In this document: positions 49,555 through 59,175 of the stretch, piece after piece
How the letters are laid out: each line of letters opens with the position of its first letter
How positions within the stretch are numbered: position 1 is the stretch's first letter
Translations under genes and position numbers: made by a program
Notes under the pieces: generated by a model
Databases searched by the model: none
Seen by the model: the letters and a program-made list of their open reading frames with translations, nothing else
What the model was told of the DNA's origin: nothing
Source: Membranipora membranacea
Taxonomy: Eukaryota; Bryozoa; Gymnolaemata; Cheilostomatida; Membraniporidae
Assembly (NCBI GenBank): GCA_914767715.1
Contig: OU612071.1
Coordinates: 6,805,493-6,869,492, forward strand
Direction: 5' to 3'
DNA length: 64,000 bases

Positions 49555-49832
49555 TGTAGAACCCACAAACGTCGCAAACGTCAAAACGTAGCGATCTAGC
49601 GTTCCACTAACGTCGCAATCCCAAAAACGTCGCAACGAAGGGTTTTTTAAACGTCGCAAACCCACAAACGTCCCAATTTTTTAAACGTCGCAATGGCTCA
49701 AACCCACTAACGTCGCAAATGTCGCAACTCAATAAAAACGCCGAGTTGTCTCCTCGTTAGAGGCAATACGATTTGCTATGATTAGTGGACAGGAGATACA
49801 AACTTCAAAACACTGTGGGGGATTGAATATCA
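49555..49832. repeat. Left terminal inverted repeat of Ginger1-type element
   Basis: About 278 bp, pairing with 56415-56701. It contains six or more copies of ACGTCGCAA or close variants between 49565 and 49735, which are probable transposase-binding repeats. The inner part is GTTGTCTCCTCGTTAGAG to CAAAACACTGTGGG. Confidence 0.9.
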
Positions 49833-50932
49833 ATGTTCAATTTTGGGCAATGGTTAATTGATGAGTATTTTTCGTGTCATTTGAATCTTTTTTTTTTTCA
49901 CTCCACTTTCAGTGTCTTGTCACATCAGAATCCATTACTGCTACCATAAAAGGGATTGTTATGCTGTAATTTCATATGGATCCTAATCGGATATGGGTTT
50001 GTTGTTTGGCTCAGGGTGGCCCACTAGGCTGTACTGTTAGTACATATCTATATACTACACAAACTGACCTAAGTGTGAATTTGATCGACTTTCCATGGTT
50101 AAATGGCAGCAGGGGATCGACCCAGAAAACATTGAGCTGGCATAAATGGCTGCATTCATAAGCATCAATATCTCCGTTATTGCACTTATAGAGCGCCTTT
50201 AATATTAGGAGATTAATGTGTACTGATATCGATAACTGTGTTTGTGTTATTGGTTGAAGTCTCATGGTATTAATAGGTAGAGAGTATGAGATTAAGAGAA
50301 AAAACTGCTGGAAAACTGCCATGTCACATCATGAATTTGCCATAATAGACATCTAATAAGTGTAATAAGGCGTTAACCAACTATCAGAGTTGTGCCCTTT
50401 CTTTCTCGGAGGTGATAACTCATTCCATGTGATAACAGCTTATCAACATCTAGCAGATATATAGACATACAAGTCAAAATTTTTCAGCCCTGAACTAAGT
50501 GACTGGAAACTCCAAAGTATTGTACCATGGTATACACTCATCTACATACTAACAGCCAATTGTATGGCTTTGGCTGCATACAAGAATCAATATTATTTTG
50601 ATAACTAGCCTTGTATAGTTTTTTTCCCAAATTGCTGCCATTATCCTTGAGATTAACTGTTATTTGGCAATAATTTATTTGGAAGGTTGTGACATTACAA
50701 TTTCATATTTTTGGCTGCGTAGTGCAATCAACTTTATTTGATTTTGCGGAAGTGAGAATATAAACAGACATGATTGAGTAACGTATTTACAGTTAAAAAA
50801 AAGTATAGATGAGTTCTGCGTAAGTAAGTGTGTGACAAAAATATACTAATTTTAATATTGTGGTTATAATAAGTTCGTTAAATTTGTGCCTAGTAAAGAG
50901 TTCTGAAAATATGTACAATAAAAGGTATTACA
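49833..50932. other. 3' non-coding part of the Ginger1-type element
   Basis: AT-rich, no supported gene. Short opposed open frames at 49976-50322 overlap each other and show no family features. AATAAA on the minus strand lies outside the coding end. Confidence 0.45.
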
Positions 50933-51541
50933 TCAATATTTCTTCCAAAATATATCACTAACTACATACCATCTATTCCTTTCTGCCAACAAAACTAACC
51001 AAGCGTTGTACAACACGCTGTTGGATACAAGCGACCTCTTGATCTCAATCATGAGCCCACTGTTTTTCCCGGTAGCTCGTGATATGGCTCCCACACTGGG
51101 TCGAATTACCGGCTGTTTGTGTGGATTCAACGTACTTTCAAGCTGAGCATTCATATAAATTGTTTCCCTTGGTATGAAGACATCATTGATTAGAAAGTTC
51201 AGCTCATGCATTTTCCTCACCATACAAAATGTGAGAATATCTCCAGAAAGAGATAATTGAACAATGTTGTTAACGATATGATTTGGCAATGATAGTAAGG
51301 ATGGGCTGGGTCTTGTAACATACAATGATACAAACTCATACAATTCTTGCATCTCCAGCAACATCTCATATATTGTAAAGTTATTGTCAATAACCATAGT
51401 AAAGGTAATTGTTAGAATTTCAACTGGAAGGTCTAACAAGTTCCCATTAACGATTTCTGAGGCCTGTACAGCTGGCATGGGGCTTCGGGGCGTTACTGCT
51501 GGCTGCACCCTTGCTAGAGGAGTGACATCAACCTTGCTCTC
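50933..51541 (-). pseudogene. Tandem F-box-like C-terminal segment of transposon protein
   Basis: In the same frame as the OTU segment and separated from it only by a TAG at 51545-51547. Counting from the GTG at 51508, residues 24-60 (LLDLPVEILTITF..EMQELYEFV) and 71-107 (LLSLPNHIVNNIV..KMHELNFLI) are two similar units with the LP-x-x-I start and spacing of F-box motifs, which normally bind Skp1 in SCF ubiquitin ligases. The rest (IEIKRSLVSNSVLYNAWLV, ending FWKKY) is unrecognised. It could be the natural C-terminus of the transposase after a mutational stop, or a separate ORF. The F-box call is by eye. Confidence 0.5.
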
Positions 51542-51544
51542 TTT

Positions 51545-52140
51545 CTAAAGTTGTATCTGGGGTGATCTTGTTATCACAGTAACAATATCAGCCAAATCTT
51601 GTCCAAGTGCGACGTAATGTTCTCCGTTGTTTTCTGGTAAATGACCAAGGACAATATATGGTTCACTTGGTTCAAATACGTTTTGGCCATCAGGTCGTAT
51701 CAGAATATTTGCTTCTGTTGTAGAGGATAGAATGAGTATCTGGATACTCAGCATTTCTGCAAGTTCATGGATCACGATATGGTCACGATATGTCCCGTCA
51801 CTACCCATGGAAACGAGGTAATCTGCTGGTGAGATGCTGGACAAATGATGATGCCAAATTTTATTTTGTTGTTGGGCCAAGAATGGGTGAGAAAGTAAAT
51901 AGTTCACTACCTCAGAACGAAGTGATTCATGGTTTGACCCATTTGAACTGAGTTGGAAAGCAACTGCATGGAAGACGCAATTTCCGTCACCTATAGGGTC
52001 AAATATAACATTTAAACCATGCTCCGTTTCCAAGTTGTTGATCCGGTCATTATGATCCAGCGGTTTCGTTAGCTCACTTGCAATTTGACTCTCTTGCTGT
52101 TTGTTCTGAGTGTAAGATGTGATGTCTTTTACTGAAAACC
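51545..52140 (-). pseudogene. OTU-family cysteine protease domain of Ginger1-type transposase
   Basis: Reads NVIFDPIGDGNCVFHAVAFQ: GDGNC holds the catalytic Asp/Cys of OTU proteases (D68, C71 in the frame opening at 52189), and GEHYVALG supplies the His (H191). Length about 150 residues, complete for OTU. Family members cleave ubiquitin or ubiquitin-like chains. The frame differs from the integrase segment by one base near 52130, where VFSVKDITSYTQNK takes over from the upstream frame; a single-base indel is likely. The domain itself is intact. Confidence 0.85.
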
Positions 52141-52568
52141 AAGATCTCTGCATTATCTTTGTACAATAGTTTGTACTTGTAGAAATCAAGCGTGCGTTCG
52201 ATCACAATGGCTTTTCTACACTTTTGTTTTGAGGTCACTCTGGACTTTTTAAAAGGTACCCTTACCAAGACTCTATCATAAATGTCATAAACAGGAGTTT
52301 TCAGTGTCTTTTCCTGTCCCTTCATCATACATTTTGTGTAAACGCAAGTTGCCTGCCTAGCTTTCTGCTGAATTTCATTTGGGGTGAGGAAAGATCCACC
52401 ATGCTTTGACCTGCCAAAGAACACTTCAAATGGAGACTGATTCCCTAAATCACGTTTGCATCGATCATTCACCAATTTAAGATTGTCCTTCAATCCGTCA
52501 GCCCAGCACAAAGAGTTACCTTTAAGAATGTCAAATGCAAACACACTCTTCAGCGTTCTGTGACTCCT
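52131..52568 (-). pseudogene. Integrase C-terminal region of Ginger1-type transposase
   Basis: Continues the integrase frame after a TAG at 52569-52571: RSHRTLKSVFAFDI, CWADGLKDNLKLVNDRC and SPFEVFFGRSKHGG, matching the helix after the catalytic Glu and the NxxxxxxSPFEVxFGR segment of Gypsy-like integrases. DIYDRVLVRVPFKKSR and KYKLLYKDN follow, in the place of the GPY/F module. No splice site is needed to join it to the upstream part. Confidence 0.8.
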
Positions 52569-53112
52569 CTAAACCTTTCCTTGGGATTGCGGATGATAGG
52601 GAGAGATCTGTATGTGTTTGATTTTCCTGATTTTCAAAAGCTTGGTTACCTCCTCCTCAAATTCCTTTCCTTGGTCATTTTGAACAATAAGAGGATCACC
52701 ATAAGTGTCAAAGATATCCAACAGGGCGGCAGCCACCGATGAACTTGATTTACGCTGAAAAGGCCTTGCCCAACAAAATCGGCTCATGACATCAAGAACT
52801 GTCAGGATGTAGCGATACTCTTTGCCATCATTGGCCAGACAAGAATCAGAAGATTTATCAACCAAATCAATTTGAATCCTTTCCATAACCTGTTCAGCGG
52901 TGATTGGCGTGAATGGTGCTTTATTTGTAAAGGAAGTACGCGATTGGGTCTTGATGGAAATGCTCCACAGATTTTCTTGGATGTTACCCTCAGATTTGCC
53001 GGCGAATCTGCTGAAGCTTCAATGTATCTCTCTTGCCCCACAGCCTTTACCCTTGTAGAAGAGCTTTTCGTTAGCTTCTCCAGTTTGTTTTTGGTAAGAA
53101 CTCTTTGACCAT
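52569..53112 (-). pseudogene. Integrase core (DDE) of Ginger1-type transposase
   Basis: MERIQIDLVDKS (first Asp), TVLDVMSRFCWARPF, IVQNDQGKEFEEEV (second Asp) and SPYHPQSQGKV, then a TAG exactly where the catalytic Glu of the V-E-R-S-H motif belongs. This copy therefore cannot make an active transposase. Upstream, 53112-52990 reads DGQRVLTKNKLEKL in another frame, which joins the previous exon in phase; a frame change lies between about 52990 and 52890 and no HHCC zinc finger can be read. Confidence 0.85.
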
Positions 53113-53425
53113 CTATAAGCAAAACCAAATTGTTCGTTGGTTAAATGTAACAAAATTAACTTAGACCAAAGAAGACTACACAATAACACCCCGATAAATC
53201 CCAATAGATTGGGTGTCAAATGTACTATGGAAGTTTGAGCTGTTACATTAGAACAATCGATGATGCTCAGATAAGGAAACCTTTGTTCAATTACCATTTT
53301 AATAGGAGTTGTTCCCTCCCAAAGTAAAATAGGATAACTCATTACTGTAGAGTTTGATCAATGGTACAAAAACCTGTGTTCCTAGACAATAGTGTGTGCT
53401 ATGTGAATATTTTGTATTAACTGAC

Positions 53426-53639
53426 CTATGAACAATACAGGGACAGCCCCTTTCACTGAATATCTGTGTCTGTTGCAATAAAATTTCCGTGGGACCGCCA
53501 ACTGTTCTTTAGTCCTCTCATTGACAGGAACATTGAACTCCTCTGTGATCATTGCAATCAAAAGATCATATTCTTCCTCGCTTAGTCTTTTGATGGATCT
53601 TGGCCCACGTGCAGATGTTCTGTGAACTTCTATCAGAAC
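53426..53639 (-). pseudogene. N-terminal exon of Ginger1-type transposase
   Basis: Bounded by acceptor GTTAG and donor ATAG/GTCAGT. Open throughout: SARGPRSIKRLSEEEYDLL, then NERTKEQLAVPRKFYCNRH and VKGAVPVLFI, and its phase joins DGQRVLTK in the next exon. It precedes the integrase zinc-finger region as expected of the Gypsy-like N-terminus. The upstream start exon was not found. Confidence 0.6.
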
Positions 53640-54573
53640 CTAACAATTATATTGATTTATTCAGTAGGTGTTTCAGCAACTCACTGCTCTCATCATGCAC
53701 ACATTTATGTCTCCTCAAATCCCTGAGTCAATCAAACATTCCACGCTATTTTAAATCACATGTAGTGTTTAAGCTATGTTTCCATAAAATTTAATGAATC
53801 ACCATATAGCCCCCACAAGCACTAACTGTACTTGCTAGAAAATAAAGAGTGGCCAAGTTACAACCCGTAAAAAATACATCATGGTTTTTAGGGTCAAACC
53901 AGTACTGAAGATCAGGATTATGGGTTACGTGTGATATGTAAGGACGGCTAAGTCCAGGCTTGCAGTAATATTTCACAACTGCATAGAAGTTAAATTAATG
54001 ATCAATAGAATTTAAGTACTTACATAAAATATCGATAAATACCAGAATATTCTCATATTGCTGTGGTTGAGAATCAGCAAAACCTACAAAAAATGATAGT
54101 TGATGATTGAAAGACATTTTCAAGCTGTTGATAGGCGATGAGAACCTTTACCAGTTGCCACTCTGTAACCTAAAAATTTGACTCTATGCATATATATGTA
54201 TATATATATCACATAAATAAATTCATAAATATATAGGCATATTTATGTGATATTGGCGCTGGCTGACCATCATGTTATATTCATTTATTACTATGGATAA
54301 TAAGTAGGCTAAGGCTACAGCAGATCTTTTCAGCTCTTTTTATTTTATTTGTTGCACCCTCCCCTAGACTGAATAAGTAGTAGGCATCCTACTGTATGTC
54401 TAGGCGGAAGAGATAGATACTAGCTGACTAGATAGACAAATGCAGGTTACATTTTAAGAGGGTGTTGGTGCTTTGGGTACCCAGGTATAGTTGAGCTGCA
54501 AAATTCTTCAATCTATATCATTACTAAACAAGCAATGCATAATGTCTCAAATTAATTTATCTGCTGGTTGCTT
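53640..54573. other. 5' non-coding part of the Ginger1-type element
   Basis: No supported exon. An AT-rich palindrome at about 54205-54255 (ATATCACATAAATA and its complement) follows a (TA)n run. Confidence 0.4.
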
Positions 54574-55504
54574 AGCCTGTCTTGACAAGCTTTGTTGGAG
54601 GGTGTAACGATTCCCTATCGTTAGACTTTCAGCTTAGGGGATTTATGACTTGGGATTTTGACTGACTAACTCAGACTATTGTCGATCAATATATAACTTT
54701 ATTGACGAGCTTTTACCGAGATTACAACCGTTAAATCTATAAGAGATTAACACAAACAATGACTATGTGACTATGTATGAACGCATTACACAGTTCTCAA
54801 AAAGTTAAATTTATACTCTTACTTTACAACTTTTAAAATAAAGTGTTACTTCCAATTGTAAAATAGTAAGGACTGTCAAACGCATCAATCCTGATGCCAA
54901 ATTAAGCCTTTACACAATTCAGGGTATATATATAATATAATTAATCCTTGAATGAGGAATGCAGGTTACAATAAAATAATAAGGTTAATATTCGTACATT
55001 TTGCCTTCTCTCCTTTAAACTTTCAAAACTGTCTGAGTTTATTTGCTAATGAACTGAGTGCACTGACTCATAAAAGAACACTGAAACTTTACTTTACTGA
55101 AGTTTCACCATATGCATGGAACACACCAACACAAAGACCAGGGCGGGACCAAATCCCCCCAGACCAATGACAGAGAGCCAACGCCCCATAAAGATGTTGG
55201 GAGGTGGCCAGAAGTCGCAATAAATACACTCCTCCGACACAATACTGCACCCTGGATCCCCTGTTTGAAGAGTAAATTACTCTATTGTTCCCCGAAATTG
55301 GACTGAACCTAGTCCTGCAGATGGGACAACTAGCTGGGAGTTAAAACACGTCTCCAGTTGAAGCTGGTGAAACAAAAGAAGTTTTAATTTGACACACAAT
55401 ACAGCGTTTGTTATGTAATGAATTTTATTGTGTTTATGTTGAGCTGATGAGTATCTTTACAGAGGGGTTCCCCCTCCTACCAGCAATGCTTATAAGGACA
55501 GGCT
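54574..55504. repeat. Hairpin element split by a solo LTR
   Basis: AGCCTGTCTTGACAAGCTTT..GGAGGG (54574-54602) and, after the LTR, GAGGGGTTCCCCCTCC..AAGGACAGGCT (55462-55504) form one hairpin of about 67 bp. It starts with the same text as the hairpin at 21083, so both belong to one family. Confidence 0.6.
54603..55461. mobile_element. Solo LTR, 859 bp
   Basis: Starts TGTAACGATTCCC and ends CTTTACA (TGTAA/TTACA inverted ends), flanked by GAGGG at 54598-54602 and 55462-55466. AATAAA lies at about 55224, with a TATA-like AT-rich stretch before it. No internal coding region remains. It lies in the loop of a hairpin inside the Ginger1-type element. Confidence 0.8.
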
Positions 55505-56414
55505 ACTGTTGGACATGCTTTTGCAGGATGTAGCAATTTGAAGATTTCTCTTTCAGAGAGTAAACAATAACAAATCAATAAAATTTAATAGGACAAAGGA
55601 TCCCATAATGCAATTCTCTGGAATTCCCAAAGTATATTGGGCTAAATAGAACTTGACTTGATTTGTTTATGGAAACCCATATTTTTCATACTATTTAAAC
55701 AAAGCCATTATTAACAATGAACCGCTGGGTCACAAAGCAATATCAATTTCCGTAAATATGCAATTCAACTATCATTGACCTGCAGTCGACAGTCTCTTGT
55801 CCATAACTCAAATTTCTTCCACATGGATTTGAGTTTACTAACAGCATTGAGCTACAACCTGTCGTGGTCAATTCAAACTTTTATTAGACTGCAAAAACTG
55901 AGAGCAACAAGCTCAAAATCTTGTTCAAAGTTGCTCTCTGGATTGCAGTATAATAAAAACACCATGACTATTACTCAATTCAGTGTCGTATATTCACCAC
56001 CAGCTGTTGTACGCTAATGGTTCATATGTGACCTGTTAAGGTTTTATTATCATAAAGTCTATATGGAAAACAAAAAGTTGAATTTTGGGAATGACGTAAA
56101 ATTGCCTATTCTATATTTATAAAGGGAAATTCATAAAGAGATGGAGCGATTTATGCATAAATTATTTAACATTTTTCCCAATTTCTGATATTTCAAGTAG
56201 TGCAAACAACCTCATAACAACTTTTGAGCATAGCATCTATCAAACATGACAGTATATTTAAAGCTTGACATATATGCAGATACTCACCTTACTTGTGCTT
56301 AATTTTGATAAGCATCCTGTATGAGACAGCAGTAATGAGTTCTGAAGGAACAATTTCTATCGTGATCCTAGGATTTCAAATTTTTTTCTCTTATGCGACT
56401 TGGTACACTATCTT
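55505..56414. other. 5' non-coding part of the Ginger1-type element
   Basis: AT-rich; no supported exon on the minus strand and no recognised repeat. Confidence 0.4.
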
Positions 56415-56701
56415 CAATATTTCAACTCCCACAGTGTTTTGAAGTTTGTATGCTCCTGTCCACTAATCACATCAAATCGTATTCATCGATTTGCATCTAA
56501 CGAGGAGACAACTTGACGTTTTGGTTGAGTTGCGACATTTGCGACGTTAGTGTTTTGAGCTATTGCGACGTTTAAAAAATTGCGACGTTTGTGGGTTTGT
56601 GACGTTTAAAAAACCCTTCGTTGCGACATTTTTCGGATTGCGACGTTAGTGGAATGCTAGATTGCGATGTTTCGACGTTTGCGACGTTTGTGGGTTCTAC
56701 A
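56415..56701. repeat. Right terminal inverted repeat of Ginger1-type element
   Basis: About 287 bp, complement of 49555-49832, with the matching TTGCGACGT repeats. Sporadic differences (for example TTTTTCGG against the left arm) show that the arms have diverged since insertion. Confidence 0.9.
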
Positions 56702-59175
56702 GACCCCTTACTTGAATTTTCAAAGCTTGTTAATGCAGAGCAGTAAAGCTGCTTCAATCCACACTTAGTCTATAAGAAGATCGGGATAATCTTGGTACAT
56801 GCAGTCAGACAGTGCTCAGTAAAATTCGGAGGTACATAAACAGCACACACTTTTTGTTGCCAATATGTCTCATATAAGAAAATATGTTGTCATGAAGTGC
56901 AAATGGAAATGGTTTACATTTTATACTGCGCTGTCAAATCGCAACGACTGCCAGTGCTGGAATCCAACAAAGATCACTACCTGCTCAAGTTGTTGAAACA
57001 CAACAACGAGCCAATGAATAAATTTCTAGAAATGTTGTACTATCTAGAAAGACTCTTATATTGATTATTAGTATTATCAATATGATATAATTAAAATGTT
57101 GACATAAAGCCTTGTGGGTATCAAAAGATTCAGTTTATATCGAAAGTGAATAATGAGATAAAACTTAGAGCCAAAAACGTTCAGATGGGGTGGTGTTGGT
57201 GAAGTTTTTAGCTGTAGATTGCTCTATTCTGTAAAATTATTATTGTTATGTAAATAAACAATGTTTGACCATTCAATCTTATGATTATTTAGCAAGAAAA
57301 CCGCCGAGATTGTGAATGTTGTGTTTTAAAATAATAATTTACGGTGTTTCCAAATTATGATAACTTATTATGACTATTGTAGCCTATGCCGTCTATAGAA
57401 TATGATGAAGCTATGACAGTCCACTAAACTCCGAATTGAGATGTATGTAGGCCCACGCCACCACATCAAAACAGCACTTTTTGAAGTACCATTCTATCAC
57501 AAAAGTATGCAAAGCGAAAGCAGATATAATATATATAAGCTCAGTGTCAGGCCCAAGGTGAAACAACATTAGCTAATGCTCACTCCAATGGTTTGTGCAA
57601 AAGCTTCAGGTGTCATACAATAACCCCCCCCCCTAATCCCCTCCCTTCCTTTCTAACAGAGGCACTGTTGAAGTTTAGATCAGAGTACACAATATGACTC
57701 AAAAATCAAGGCTCAGAATAATTCATTTTAGCAATCAGGAGTGGGGAAACTTTTCAATATGGAGTAGCGTTGGTTGGGTGGTTGGCCATCAATAATGTTA
57801 AGTTGGTTGGATGAAGACATATTTCTTCTTTCTTTTTTTGATCCAGAACCATTACAAGTTCGGTGATAAATGCCTACATTTCAAGTTCCTCCCATTATAC
57901 TGGTGACATCAGAAGCAAACCCAAATGCAGAAAAATTGGATAAAACTATAGGGATAATGACATAACATACACTGTGACATTGCATTGACTAGATTGGAAA
58001 GCAAGCACTATGTGCTCGACATCTACTTGACTCTTTGTTAGGTTATTAACGGAGCATGGTGACAAAAAGTAAAACATTCTCTACCTCAAGAAAAATTTTA
58101 ATCTATTTTGCATATATATACATATATACATCAACACAAGACAACGTCGTTTTACTTGGATTTTACTAGGATTGGAGCAACCGGAAATGAAGGGGTGCAA
58201 ATATTTTAATTGACATAGAACTTATATTATAATCATGTGGGAATTTGCCAACAGCATTTACAGCCATGCTTTTTTTATTGTTATTCAGCATACTGTTCGA
58301 ACTGCAATGGTTGTCTGCACTTAATTTTTGTAATAGAGGAGAACTCCGAAGGCACTTGGGTGCCTTTCTCAAGAATTGGATGTGACAACCCTGTCACAAC
58401 CATCCAACGAGCTCATTAAAACTCAAGTATCTTAAAACTTTGAACGTGAGGTCACCCACTGGAGGTTAATGTCAAGTGACGGAGTTGAGAAAATGTTGGC
58501 TAGCCATAATTTTATTACTTCAAGCCATCTTCTCGAAATGCAAACTTTTCCTATTGAACTAACATTACTCCACTAGAGTAATCCTATCATTGAAAGTGGG
58601 GTCCAATGGTATTGAAGTAACTCACAGTTTAATCTTCTGGCAATTTCTGGCGGGAAGCCATGGTTTATTAGCTACTGAATACCATCAAATCATCTTCTGA
58701 TCTAAAACCACATATTATATATATATATACACAGGTGTGAATATTGAGTTTTTTGAGATATTCATATATCACTCTAAATTCAATAGGACGATAAACTTGA
58801 TATAACATAATATTCAGGATAGTTGTCTAAAGATGATTTGCAGTAAATTACTCCTCTAGCGGAGGTGGGAGTCTATATGAAGAAATGAGAGCAAATGTTA
58901 GCTTGCTTTAAATGTAGCTATTTGTGAATTTTCCCTGCAGCAAATCCTTAACTCTCTTAGGGTATGCACAATGTTACATTGACTGCCAGCAACTCACATT
59001 TTGGCACATATTATATAATATATTGACTATGGACCAAATTTATTTCCCCTGAAACAGCTGAGGTCGGCTCAACGGATATGAATGAGGATGAATTTTTTTC
59101 GCAATTCTTAGTTTTGGATTTTTTTACCAGATGTATTATTACTGATGAAAACCGTGTAAGCCCTCTTTCTTTCAC
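56702..59175. other. Non-coding
   Basis: No supported gene. Contains a (TA)n run at about 58110 and a C run at 57624. Right of the Ginger1-type element there is no array-unit sequence. Confidence 0.45.

Larger units (their letters stand above)
49555..56701. mobile_element. Ginger1-type DNA transposon (integrase-OTU)
   Basis: A 7147-bp element begins TGTAGAACCCACAAACG and ends with its complement, with inverted repeats of about 280 bp. On the minus strand it encodes a Gypsy-like integrase core followed by an OTU protease domain, the published hallmark of Ginger1 (Bao and colleagues). TG..CA ends also fit. Ginger1 duplicates CCGG/CCGT-type targets; here the flanking bases are CCCT and GACC, so no duplication is seen. 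The left flank is array-unit sequence and the right flank is not its continuation, so a rearrangement is likely. The coding part has several lesions. Confidence 0.85.

Noticed and set aside
49565-49735. Regular ACGTCGCAA repeats resembling a CRISPR or satellite array
   Set aside because: Spacing is irregular, the same series is inverted at 56.5 kb, and it forms the terminal repeats of a eukaryotic transposon.
49976-50322. Opposed open frames as genes within the Ginger1-type element
   Set aside because: They overlap on opposite strands, have no family features and lie beyond the end of the transposase.
53791-53976. Minus-strand frame with SRPYISHVTHNPDLQYWF as a transposase exon
   Set aside because: Composition looks protein-like, but there is no acceptor/donor pair in phase with the 53426-53639 exon and I recognise no integrase N-terminal feature.
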